Below are positions 1 through 6,377 of a stretch of 14,615 nucleotides of DNA, one piece after another; the stretch's first letter is position 1, and the number at the start of each line of letters is the position of its first letter. Origin of the DNA: Alphaproteobacteria bacterium UBA6038 (lineage in GTDB: Bacteria; Pseudomonadota; Alphaproteobacteria; Micropepsales; Micropepsaceae). The notes beneath the pieces were generated by a model. The model had not been told where the DNA came from. It did no database searches and was given only the letters and a program-made list of their open reading frames with translations. The DNA lies in assembly GCA_002429315.1 (NCBI GenBank), contig DIZC01000075.1, positions 38,828-53,442 on the forward strand, given 5' to 3'. Both the position numbers and the translations under genes were made by a program.

Positions 1-1580
1 AGTCCGAGCCAATCGAGCGGCAGCGTCAGGGTGAGATCGAGCTTGTCGTTGGTCCCGTTGCCGATATTGCCGGGCGCGTCGAACACGCCTCCCGGTCCGC
101 TGATCGGCACGTAGTCGACCACGTCCGCAATATCCTCGTGCATGAAGGTGGCGACGAACGCGCCCTTCTCCAGGAAATGCCGCTCGTAGGAGACTTCGTA
201 TTGGGTGTGCTGGTCGGGCCTCAGGTTCACGTTCCCCGCGGTCACGCCGGTGCCGAGAAGATTGCTGCTGGCGATGAAGTTGTTGAAGTCGAGCTGCCCG
301 ACCACTTTTTCGTAGCGAAGACGAATTTGCGTATCGGGATCCGGCGTCCAGGTGAGGATCGCGCGCGGCTTGGGGTAGAAGAACGAGCGCGAAAGGTTGG
401 CCTCGCCGGTTTCGCCAATGGTGGAAAACTCGAACCGCGCCCCGGCTTCCATCAACCAGCCGTCGGCGAATTTCCAGGTTTCCTGTCCGAAGATCTCGCT
501 GCGTCTTTCGAACACGCGCGGATTGGGCACCGGCAGTGGCTGGTCTATGCCATTCACAACAAAGGCGCTGGTGCCATTGAGGAAATTGTAGGCCGCTTCG
601 CCGCCTGCCTCGAAGGTCAGCGACGGGTCGGGACCGTAGCGCAGCGTTTCGCGCGCGATGGATTCGCCCGTGTCGCTGGCGGACGCGAAGCGCTCGTCAT
701 CGTTCGGCGCGAGCAGCGTGTTGACGTCGCTCAGACGACTGAGCCGTTGCAGCAGCAGCGCCTCCACCTCGACGCCGCCCGCCTGTCCGTCCCAGTGCAG
801 CCCCAGTTCGCCGTTGCGGTTGCCGCTCACGTCCTTGATCGCGGTGCCGCCATTGTCCGGCGCGCTGTAGAAGAATGCCGAGTGGAACGGGCTGTCCTGC
901 AGCGCGAGATTGGCTTTGAACTGACCGCCGAAGAGGGGCGTGGTGACCGCGCCGGTCAGCCCGCCTCCCGTGCCCATGCCGTTGTCATGGGCGGGCTGGC
1001 GCGTCACCTCTCCGGTGCTTGCATCCGTCACGCGATGCGAGCCGGTCCCAACCGAATCGTCGAAATTGCCGTACCGGGTGATCGACCCCTCATAGGTGCT
1101 GTCGCCGGAATGCCGGGTGTATTGCAGGCTGGCGTTCGGCACGGTGTGACCGTCATCGACGAAGATGTTGTCTTCCACGTCGGCCACGATGTCTGTCGAG
1201 TCTCCCTTCTTCCGGATCACATTTGCAACCACTGTCTGGCCCTGCATGTCGACGCCTGGCACGCCGCCGCGGATCAGATCGATCCGCTCCACATCGGCAG
1301 CCGGGATGCGCAGGAGGATGGACTGGAGGTCGTCCGTCTTGGACGTCGGGCGCTGGCCGTCGATCAGCACGTTGCCCGCCGTGCCGGCGAAGCCGCGCGC
1401 CGCATTCACGTTCTGAAAGATAAACCCCGGCAGGCGGGTCAGCATGTCGTAAGCGGTATTGGGATGCGCTTCTGCGAAAAAGGAGGCGGGATAATCGAGT
1501 ACATTGGATTGCTGGGCAGCGGCGCCGGCGGTCCAAAGCGCGAAGACGGCGAGCGCCGCAATCTGCCCCCCTAGACGCAC
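1..1580 (-). CDS. TonB-dependent outer-membrane receptor (C-terminus beyond window)
   Basis: Read on the minus strand from a GTG at 1580, this frame stays open to the left edge and gives 526 residues. The first 22 residues form a clear signal peptide: a short basic start, a hydrophobic core, and cleavage expected after AAA before QQS. A plug domain follows: LTRLPGF near residues 47-53, LIDGQRPTSK near 72-81, then IPAADVERIDLIRGG near 92-106. The rest is alternating aromatic/polar strands of a beta-barrel, for example LRPDQHTQYEVSYER, typical of the last third of TonB receptors. Such proteins import scarce ligands such as siderophores, vitamins or oligosaccharides using TonB-ExbBD energy. The ligand cannot be told from sequence, and no regulator or transporter is visible nearby. 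The start is chosen because it sits directly before the signal peptide, with a weak AGG seven bases upstream. It is divergent from acyP. Confidence 0.9.
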   Translation of the reverse strand, partial: MRLGGQIAALAVFALWTAGAAAQQSNVLDYPASFFAEAHPNTAYDMLTRLPGFIFQNVNAARGFAGTAGNVLIDGQRPTSKTDDLQSILLRIPAADVERIDLIRGGVPGVDMQGQTVVANVIRKKGDSTDIVADVEDNIFVDDGHTVPNASLQYTRHSGDSTYEGSITRYGNFDDSVGTGSHRVTDASTGEVTRQPAHDNGMGTGGGLTGAVTTPLFGGQFKANLALQDSPFHSAFFYSAPDNGGTAIKDVSGNRNGELGLHWDGQAGGVEVEALLLQRLSRLSDVNTLLAPNDDERFASASDTGESIARETLRYGPDPSLTFEAGGEAAYNFLNGTSAFVVNGIDQPLPVPNPRVFERRSEIFGQETWKFADGWLMEAGARFEFSTIGETGEANLSRSFFYPKPRAILTWTPDPDTQIRLRYEKVVGQLDFNNFIASSNLLGTGVTAGNVNLRPDQHTQYEVSYERHFLEKGAFVATFMHEDIADVVDYVPISGPGGVFDAPGNIGNGTNDKLDLTLTLPLDWLG

Positions 1581-1717
1581 TTCGCACCTGTCACGATGTC
1601 CCCTTCGCAATTCGGCGCTGCCTCGCTCTTGCGCAACGCGAGCCTCCCGCACGGCTGCATTGCGGCTTGCTTGTGCCCGGGAAATAGGATGCAAGGCAAT
1701 CGCAAATAAAGGGTCAA

Positions 1718-2008
1718 ATGACCGGACAGGACATCACCAGCCTGCGATTACGGATCGAGGGGGCCGTGCAGGGTGTGGGCTACCGCGCCTTTGCGGCTGC
1801 GGAAGCGCGCAAACTTGCGCTGGAGGGCTGGATGCGCAACCGCTCGGACGGCACGGTGGAGGCGCTGGTTTGCGGCGAAACCAAGCAGGTCGAGGCGTTC
1901 GTGGCCGCCTGTATGCGTGGGCCGCCGGGTGCCCAGGTCAAAAACATCGACCTGCACAAAGCCGAGCCGCCGGCCGAGAAAGGCTTCCGGACCTGCCCGA
2001 CGCTTTAG
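1718..2008 (+). CDS. acyP: Acylphosphatase
   Basis: This 96-residue protein has the length of a typical acylphosphatase. Residues 10-22 read LRIEGAVQGVGYR, which matches the family signature in which the Arg binds the acyl phosphate. The catalytic Asn is expected in GWMRNRSDGTVEAL around residues 37-50, and NRSDG there fits. The enzyme (EC 3.6.1.7) hydrolyses carboxyl-phosphate bonds such as acetyl phosphate in the cytoplasm; its physiological role in bacteria is unclear. The ATG at 1718 has AAAGGG four bases upstream. The C-terminal tail after residue 85 is divergent from the usual beta-strand end. The gene is divergent from the TonB receptor, and its stop overlaps the lipB stop by three bases (2006-2008 against 2005-2007), so the two transcripts converge. 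Confidence 0.93.
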   Translation: MTGQDITSLRLRIEGAVQGVGYRAFAAAEARKLALEGWMRNRSDGTVEALVCGETKQVEAFVAACMRGPPGAQVKNIDLHKAEPPAEKGFRTCPTL

Positions 2009-2751
2009 TCGGCAACCGGTCCGAAGACTTCGCTGAAGGAATGCCGAAGTGCCGCGTCCACGTCTCTCAGCGAGGTCTTCAGGCCCAGATCGGCGAGGCT
2101 GGTGACGCCGTGGCCCCGCACCCCGCAGGGCACGATGCCGGAAAAGTGCGAAAGATCGGGGTTCACGTTCAGCGCGACCCCGTGGAACGTCACCCAGTGG
2201 CGGATGCGCACCCCGATGGCCGCGATCTTGTCCTCGCGCCCGCCGCCGCGCGCGACCCAGATTCCCACACGGTCGGCGCGCCGCTCGCCCTGAACACCGA
2301 GCTGGGCCAGCGCGCCGATCAGCCATTCCTCGAGATCGTGTACGTAGGCGCGCACGTCCGGCTTACGGCGCTTCAGATCGAGCATGACGTACACCACCCG
2401 CTGCCCGGGACCATGGTAGGTGAACTGTCCGCCGCGGCCGGTCTTGAACACTGGGAAGCACGCTTCCAGCAGGTCGGCGTCGTTGGCGCTGGTGCCCGCG
2501 GTGTAGATGGGTGGGTGCTCGACCAGCCACATCAGCTCCGGCGCGCGGCCCGCCGCGATCTCGCCCACCCGCGCTTCCATGAAGGTCACCGCCTCGGGGT
2601 AGGGCAGCAGGCCGGGGCGTAGAGCCCACTCAGGCCCGCCCCGGGCGGCAACCTGGGTCAATCCGGAGGAAAGTATATTCGCGTCAGGGTTGCCCATCTT
2701 GGGTGGCCTCATGTCCTCCAACCTCGACAGCGTCAAGGTTGCATCACTCAT
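2005..2751 (-). CDS. lipB: Lipoyl(octanoyl) transferase LipB
   Basis: The 248-residue protein moves octanoyl groups from acyl-carrier protein to the lipoyl domains of 2-oxoacid dehydrogenases and the glycine cleavage H protein, the first step of lipoate biosynthesis (EC 2.3.1.181). The family landmarks are in order: GRGGQFTYHGPGQ at 105-117, GIWV at 163-166, KIAAIGVR with the catalytic Lys at 175, TFHGVALNVN at 189-198, and PCG with the acyl-accepting Cys at 209. About 35 residues precede the conserved domain, slightly longer than usual. The ATG at 2751 is preferred over an in-frame start at 2844 because AAGGGG lies just upstream and because the longer version runs into the AT-rich divergent promoter region. 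Internal Met codons at residues 14 and 19 remain possible starts. No lipA is adjacent. Confidence 0.95.
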   Translation of the reverse strand: MSDATLTLSRLEDMRPPKMGNPDANILSSGLTQVAARGGPEWALRPGLLPYPEAVTFMEARVGEIAAGRAPELMWLVEHPPIYTAGTSANDADLLEACFPVFKTGRGGQFTYHGPGQRVVYVMLDLKRRKPDVRAYVHDLEEWLIGALAQLGVQGERRADRVGIWVARGGGREDKIAAIGVRIRHWVTFHGVALNVNPDLSHFSGIVPCGVRGHGVTSLADLGLKTSLRDVDAALRHSFSEVFGPVAD

Positions 2752-2801
2752 GGCGAGCCCCTTGCCGTGGCCACAACCCAGCTGCTCAGGGCTGCGGAAT
2801 G

Positions 2802-2830
2802 ATAATACAGCACTTCTACCGTATGTTACA
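2802..2830 (-). promoter_or_regulatory. Possible lipB promoter in AT-rich divergent region
   Basis: On the minus strand TATTAT (2802-2807) is a good -10 element about 50 bases before the lipB ATG. Seventeen bases upstream is TGTAAC (2825-2830), a poor match to TTGACA. The 2800-2880 stretch is clearly AT-richer than its surroundings and separates two divergent genes, so a promoter region here is expected. The exact elements are a guess. Confidence 0.25.
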
Positions 2831-2905
2831 GAATTTACCACCAATCAGGTTGCAATATCGGATAGAGCTACGTATCTCTGCCGTGGAACCGCCTCCGCGG
2901 TTCGC

Positions 2906-2911
2906 AAGGAG
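2906..2911 (+). promoter_or_regulatory. Ribosome binding site fixing the TTG start of siroheme synthase
   Basis: AAGGAG at 2906-2911 lies seven bases before the TTG at 2919. It is the only good Shine-Dalgarno match in this frame. The conserved domain begins immediately after it (LLPIVLKPG), so the more upstream ATG codons are unlikely starts. Confidence 0.7.
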
Positions 2912-2918
2912 CACGCGA

Positions 2919-3425
2919 TTGCTGCCCATCGTCCTCAAACCGGGACCGGCGCAGGTTGGCTTGATCGGCCGGGGCGAGGCGCTGCTGCGCCGGCAAAAGC
3001 TGCTGGCGGAGGCCGGATTTCGGCCATCGCTGCTCCGGCCCGATGCCAAAGGCCCGGAATTTGACGGCCTTACAGCGTTGTTTGTCGCGGGCTATTGCGA
3101 GGACATTTCGGCCAGGCTGGCTGCCGCGGCGCGCGCCTGCGGACTGCTCGTCAACGTGGAAGATCGGCCCGAGCTCTGCGACTTCCACGTGCCGGCCGTG
3201 GTCCGTCGTGGCGACCTCCTGATTTCGGTTTCCACCTCCGGCAAATCGCCCGGACTGGCAAAGTTGGTGCGGCATTGGCTTGAGCGGCGCCTCGGGCCGG
3301 AATGGAGCGATCAGTTGCGGGAAGCGAGCACGCTTCGCGCGCAGTGGCGCCGTTCCGGCTTGTCGCCTTCGGAGGTGTCGCAAAAAACGGCGGCCTTGGC
3401 TGCGGCTCGCGGTTGGCTTCGATGA
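2919..3425 (+). CDS. Siroheme synthase, precorrin-2 dehydrogenase/ferrochelatase type (TTG start)
   Basis: The 168-residue protein matches the N-terminal CysG/Met8 module, which oxidises precorrin-2 with NAD+ and inserts iron to make siroheme, the cofactor of sulfite and nitrite reductases. A glycine-rich nucleotide loop (GLIGRGEALLRR) starts at residue 14. The Rossmann core continues with LFVAGYCEDISARLAAAARACG. NVEDRPELCDF at 79-89 holds the Asp expected to act in catalysis, and STSGKSPGLAKLVR at 105-118 is a strong family signature. The uroporphyrinogen methyltransferase half of full CysG is absent, so a separate cobA-like enzyme is needed. The protein is somewhat short: the segment between the glycine loop and LFVAG is compressed. 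Its TGA overlaps the cysH ATG as ATGA, indicating coupled translation and a shared role in sulfate assimilation. Confidence 0.87.
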   Translation: MLPIVLKPGPAQVGLIGRGEALLRRQKLLAEAGFRPSLLRPDAKGPEFDGLTALFVAGYCEDISARLAAAARACGLLVNVEDRPELCDFHVPAVVRRGDLLISVSTSGKSPGLAKLVRHWLERRLGPEWSDQLREASTLRAQWRRSGLSPSEVSQKTAALAAARGWLR

Positions 3426-4195
3426 ACGCGGTCACCGTGATCGGCCCCCGGCGCACGTTGCGCAGCCAGCCATTCCAGGAGACTGGCGACACCAGTGCCG
3501 CGGCGCAGCTTGCGACGTTGCGAAGCCTGGCGGCGGGGCGGGATGCCCGCGGCATCCTGGAGCTTGCGCTGCGGGAAGAGTTCCCCGGACGAACGGCCGT
3601 GGTGTCGTCGTTCGGTGCCGAATCCGCCGTGCTTCTGCATTTGGTGGCGCAAGTCGATCCGGCGACGCCGATCCTGTTCGTCAACACCGGGAAACTGTTC
3701 GGCGAGACGCTGCGCTATCGCGACCGGCTTCAGGACGAACTGGGGCTCACCGATGTGCGCGCGCTGGGGCCGCACCCGATCGCGCGGGCAGAGAAGGATC
3801 CGGAAGGCGTGCTGTGGTCGCGCGATCCGGATGCCTGCTGCGCCTTCCGAAAGGTGCAGCCGCTGCGGCGCGCGCTGGCCGGCTTTGCGGCGCAGGTTAC
3901 CGGCCGCAAGCAGTTCCAGACTCGCGCCCGCACAACGATGCTGTCGGTCGAGTATTTCGATGGCCGCTTCCGCTTCAATCCGCTGCACGACTGGTCGCTG
4001 GCCGATCTGGAAGGCTATGCCGCCGAACACGATCTGCCGCGGCATCCGCTGGTGGAAGACGGCTATCTCTCGATCGGCTGCATTCCCTGCACCCGGCGGC
4101 TGCAGGCCGGCGAAAGCTATCGCGATGGCCGCTGGCCGGGGTTGGAGAAGGACGAGTGCGGCATCCACACCGGACTCGACGGCGAGGGAATTTGA
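3422..4195 (+). CDS. cysH: Phosphoadenylyl/adenylyl-sulfate reductase, [4Fe-4S] type
   Basis: The 257-residue cytoplasmic enzyme reduces activated sulfate (APS or PAPS) to sulfite with thioredoxin. The nucleotide-binding motif VVSSFGAESAVLLHL spans 60-74 and FVNTGKLF 86-93. Cys-Cys at 139-140 together with CIPC at 220-223 form the CC/CxxC set that ligates a [4Fe-4S] cluster. This set is characteristic of APS-type reductases (EC 1.8.4.10) and is absent from E. coli PAPS reductase. The catalytic Cys246 sits in ECGIHT near the C-terminus. The ATG at 3422 is chosen over an upstream in-frame ATG at 3302 because the latter lies deep inside the siroheme synthase gene and the 3422 start gives an ATGA overlap. 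Unlike many alphaproteobacterial operons, no cysI sits between the siroheme gene and cysH. It is convergent with the DUF2442 gene. Confidence 0.94.
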   Translation: MNAVTVIGPRRTLRSQPFQETGDTSAAAQLATLRSLAAGRDARGILELALREEFPGRTAVVSSFGAESAVLLHLVAQVDPATPILFVNTGKLFGETLRYRDRLQDELGLTDVRALGPHPIARAEKDPEGVLWSRDPDACCAFRKVQPLRRALAGFAAQVTGRKQFQTRARTTMLSVEYFDGRFRFNPLHDWSLADLEGYAAEHDLPRHPLVEDGYLSIGCIPCTRRLQAGESYRDGRWPGLEKDECGIHTGLDGEGI

Positions 4196-4237
4196 GCCTC
4201 GGTCGTTGAGATCGGTAGGGTCTCTGGTGCAGCGATG

Positions 4238-4495
4238 TCAGCCGCCCGCAGCGGGCTGGCCTTGCAACAAACCCTCGACGCTGAGGTCCTCGTCGATGCG
4301 CGGCCAGTGAATGCCGTGTCCTGCCGCGGCAGGTTCCCATGCAGTGCGGGCCTCGGGCGTTGCATTCTTCAGCCTTGGAAACCAATCGAGCGGCGCAGCG
4401 ATGGTGCGTCCATCCCGTAAAGTCACCGTAAGCGTCGTGTCGCTCACATCGACATCGGCAATCCTGGGGTCACGTGTTGCTACCGAAATGCTCAT
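4238..4495 (-). CDS. DUF2442 domain protein, partner of DUF4160
   Basis: An 85-residue protein with the DUF2442 pattern: an N-terminal strand pair (VDVSDTTLTVTLRDGRTIAAPL), then W-F-P-R-L at the centre, and the signature GHGIHWPRIDEDLSVEGLL near the C-terminus. The biochemical function is unknown. Genes of this family are commonly paired with DUF4160 genes, as here, and the pair is usually regarded as toxin-antitoxin-like, with no settled assignment of which half is which. Its start at 4495 lies inside the 3' end of the DUF4160 gene (26-base overlap), so the two are co-translated. The gene could be read upstream to 4543, but the domain starts at MSISVATRD. Confidence 0.85.
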   Translation of the reverse strand: MSISVATRDPRIADVDVSDTTLTVTLRDGRTIAAPLDWFPRLKNATPEARTAWEPAAAGHGIHWPRIDEDLSVEGLLQGQPAAGG

Positions 4496-4712
4496 TCCAT
4501 CTCTCGAGGAAGACCGTTTCCTCTTGCCGCACTTTCCGCTCAATCACCGTCAATTCGACCGGGCCGAAGCCGAAATTGCGTGCCAACCGGACGGGGCCAA
4601 GCCAGTACTTTACACTATTTCCGCCGCGATCCACATGGATGTGCGGCGGCTCGTAGCCCTCATTGCTGAAGAAATAGAACCGATAGCCACGCCAGCGAAG
4701 GACAGTAGGCAT
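4470..4712 (-). CDS. DUF4160 domain protein, probable toxin-antitoxin-like partner
   Basis: An 80-residue protein matching the DUF4160 family along its whole length. It opens with MPTVLRWRGYRFYFFSNEG, followed by EPPHIHVDRGGNSVKYWL, the Pro-Pro-His-Ile-His-Val signature of the family. It ends in RLARNFGFG and a C-terminal helix around ERKVRQEETVFLERWNEHFG. The role is unproven; DUF4160/DUF2442 pairs are widespread and mobile, and are suspected toxin-antitoxin modules. The start at 4712 is taken from family alignment; further upstream the same frame would run into the tRNA-Leu gene. No convincing Shine-Dalgarno sequence precedes it. It lies 63 bases downstream of the tRNA and on the same strand, so it may be transcribed with it. 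Confidence 0.85.
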   Translation of the reverse strand: MPTVLRWRGYRFYFFSNEGYEPPHIHVDRGGNSVKYWLGPVRLARNFGFGPVELTVIERKVRQEETVFLERWNEHFGSNT

Positions 4713-4775
4713 CGGATTGGCGCGGTCCTTGTGCTGCACAGCGTGGCCCGCCACGCGAAGCCCGAAGGCGTAGGG

Positions 4776-4859
4776 TGGTGCGGTCGAGAAGACTCGAACT
4801 TCCACGGGTTGCCCCACTAGCACCTCAAGCTAGCGCGTCTACCGTTCCGCCACGACCGC
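4776..4859 (-). tRNA. tRNA-Leu, anticodon GAG
   Basis: On the minus strand the 84-base sequence folds as a long-variable-arm tRNA. The acceptor stem GCGGTCG (from 4859) pairs with CGACCGC (4786-4780), followed by discriminator A (4779) and an encoded CCA (4778-4776). The D-arm carries GGTAGACGC. The anticodon stem-loop GCTAGCTTGAGGTGCTAGT gives anticodon GAG at 4826-4824. A class II variable arm follows (GGGGCAACCC), then a T-arm with GTTCGAGTC. The layout closely resembles E. coli tRNA-Leu(GAG). It decodes CUC and CUU. Confidence 0.97.
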
Positions 4860-4921
4860 GCGGGAACCGCGGTCTACCAAAGCCCCCGTCTCTTCACAAG
4901 ACAACCGGCGTGCTGCCGCCG

Positions 4922-4933
4922 CATTCGCGAATG
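4922..4933. repeat. 12-base perfect palindrome upstream of tRNA-Leu
   Basis: CATTCGCGAATG reads the same on both strands. It lies about 60 bases upstream of the tRNA-Leu 5' end, in the 158-base gap after the Cfa-like gene. It could be a binding site for a dimeric regulator, or chance. Nothing else recognisable is seen in the gap. Confidence 0.35.
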
Positions 4934-5017
4934 TTTTCCGGTCCGCAGGGGTTCTGGCATCGCCTCCAACACGTGAGAATTGGGCGGCGGTCCTATGGCA
5001 TCGCGCCCGCTGCCGCT

Positions 5018-6220
5018 TTACTCTCCTGCACCGTCCGCAGGGTATTGGATAATCATCCGGTAGCAGTCGAGGCTCCGGCTCAGGAATTCGTAAGCCGCCC
5101 CCCACAGGTAGAGCCGGAAGCGGCGGAAATTGAATTCGCCGAACGTCTTCACGACGAAATCCTTGTGCGCATCGAAGTTCTTGGCCCATTGCACGAAGGT
5201 CAGGTAGTAGCTGACGCGGTCGTTGAAGATCTCCTCGACTTGCAGCGGCGTCCTGGCGAGCTTGTGGAGGAAATCGTCCAGCACGAGGAACGAGTGGTTG
5301 CCCGGATAGATGTATTTCACCATGAACGACGACAGCTCGTATTTCTTGGTGCAGGCGCTGCCATCAAGGAAAATGCGTCCGCCGGGCTTCAGCAGCGTGA
5401 TGAACTTCCGCAGTACCGTCAGGTAGTCCGGCAGGTGCTCGATCACGCCCATGATCACGATGGCATCGTATTTGCGGTCGGTCTGGTACTCCAGCAGGTC
5501 GGATTCGATCAGCTCCCAATCCCGCCCAAGTTCCTGCGCCCGCTGGTTGAGATAGCGAATCGATTCTTTCGAGATCGAGATGCCGGTGCATTTGACGCCG
5601 CGCGCCGAGGCATATTCGAACCACGCGCCCCAACCCGGGCCGATCTCGAGGATGCGGTCGCCGGGCTTCAATTTCAGCTTGGTGAAGGCGTAGTCGAACT
5701 TGCGCAAGGTGGCGACGTCCAGCGTCTCGTCGGCGCTCTCGTAGACGCCTTGCGTGTAGCAGGGCGTCTTCGGATCGAGGAACGACAGAAAGAAGGTTGA
5801 ATCGATGTCGTAATGGCCGCTGATGGCCTTCTTGTTGGTGTGGACCTGTCCGAAGAGCAGGGGCTGAAGGAACCGCCAGGCGGCGGTGACCAGATGGAAG
5901 TCCTTCATCGAGCCGCGCAGCTCGAAAGGCTTCAGCATGTCGCCGTCCAGATCGAGGTCGCCGGCGAGGTAGGCACCGGCGATGCGGCCTTCGTCGAGGC
6001 CCGCCACGGCACGAAGGCCGTTCGAATTGTTGACGGTCAGGCGGAACGTCGGTGCGCCCTGGCCGAAGCGCTGGACCGCGCCGTTCGGCAATACGACCTC
6101 GAACGGCGTGGCGATGTCCGCATATTGCGCCGCGAAGCGGCCGAGTAGGGATTTTTTGGCCGGTTGCGCCGGAACCGCCGCATCGGGCTGCTCCACACGG
6201 AGATTCAAAGTATCGGTCAC
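5018..6220 (-). CDS. Cyclopropane-fatty-acyl-phospholipid synthase family methyltransferase (atypical)
   Basis: The 400-residue protein has the two-part Cfa layout: an N-terminal lipid-binding-like domain of about 120 residues, then a class I SAM methyltransferase. HYDIDSTFFLSFLD begins at 136, the SAM-binding ILEIGPGWG spans 190-198, and a Glu-His pair sits in GVIEHLPDY at 261-262. KPGGRIFLDGSA lies around 279-289, and YIYPGNHSF at about 303. True Cfa enzymes add a methylene bridge from SAM to unsaturated phospholipid chains at the membrane. Here the position that usually carries a bicarbonate-binding His after the KPGGR strand appears to be Asp286, and the Cys of the usual YSCAYF motif is shifted (PCYTQGVYE), so the product may differ. 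The GTG at 6220 is chosen because AAGGA stands six bases upstream; the frame could extend to 6283. It is divergent from ivd. Confidence 0.85.
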   Translation of the reverse strand: MTDTLNLRVEQPDAAVPAQPAKKSLLGRFAAQYADIATPFEVVLPNGAVQRFGQGAPTFRLTVNNSNGLRAVAGLDEGRIAGAYLAGDLDLDGDMLKPFELRGSMKDFHLVTAAWRFLQPLLFGQVHTNKKAISGHYDIDSTFFLSFLDPKTPCYTQGVYESADETLDVATLRKFDYAFTKLKLKPGDRILEIGPGWGAWFEYASARGVKCTGISISKESIRYLNQRAQELGRDWELIESDLLEYQTDRKYDAIVIMGVIEHLPDYLTVLRKFITLLKPGGRIFLDGSACTKKYELSSFMVKYIYPGNHSFLVLDDFLHKLARTPLQVEEIFNDRVSYYLTFVQWAKNFDAHKDFVVKTFGEFNFRRFRLYLWGAAYEFLSRSLDCYRMIIQYPADGAGE

Positions 6221-6322
6221 GAAAGGTCCTTGTCCTGTGGCGGCTTTGCGCCCGGAATGCCCCAAGGGGCGCCGAGAACCCAAGATTAGAGCCTGCCGGC
6301 GGATTTGTCATGGCAGCCCCGA

Positions 6323-6352
6323 TTGGAAGGTGCTGCCGAGCTTCTGTAGGAT
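6323..6352 (+). promoter_or_regulatory. Possible sigma-70 promoter of ivd
   Basis: TTGGAA (6323-6328) and TAGGAT (6347-6352) are separated by 18 bases; each matches four of six consensus positions. Transcription would start about 20 bases before the ivd ATG. No inverted repeat typical of a leucine-pathway regulator was found in this gap. Confidence 0.3.
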
Positions 6353-6377
6353 CGCCGCGGGTTATCTGGATTAAGGC

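Noticed and set aside
138..1574. Long plus-strand open frame (478 codons)
   Set aside because: It is antisense to the TonB-dependent receptor, which shows a signal peptide, plug and barrel motifs; the plus frame has no recognisable domain and is Arg/Ala/Val-rich shadow sequence.
1581..1717. Possible divergent promoters between the TonB receptor and acyP
   Set aside because: Promoters must exist here, but no -35/-10 pair good enough to name was found on either strand.
1504..2622. Plus-strand open frame (372 codons) over acyP and lipB
   Set aside because: It is in a different frame from acyP and antisense to lipB, both of which have clear catalytic motifs.
4238..4262. GC hairpin (GCCCG-CAG-CGGGC) at the end of the DUF2442 gene as a terminator between cysH and DUF2442
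   Set aside because: The stem is only five bases, lies inside the coding sequence, and no T-run follows on either strand.
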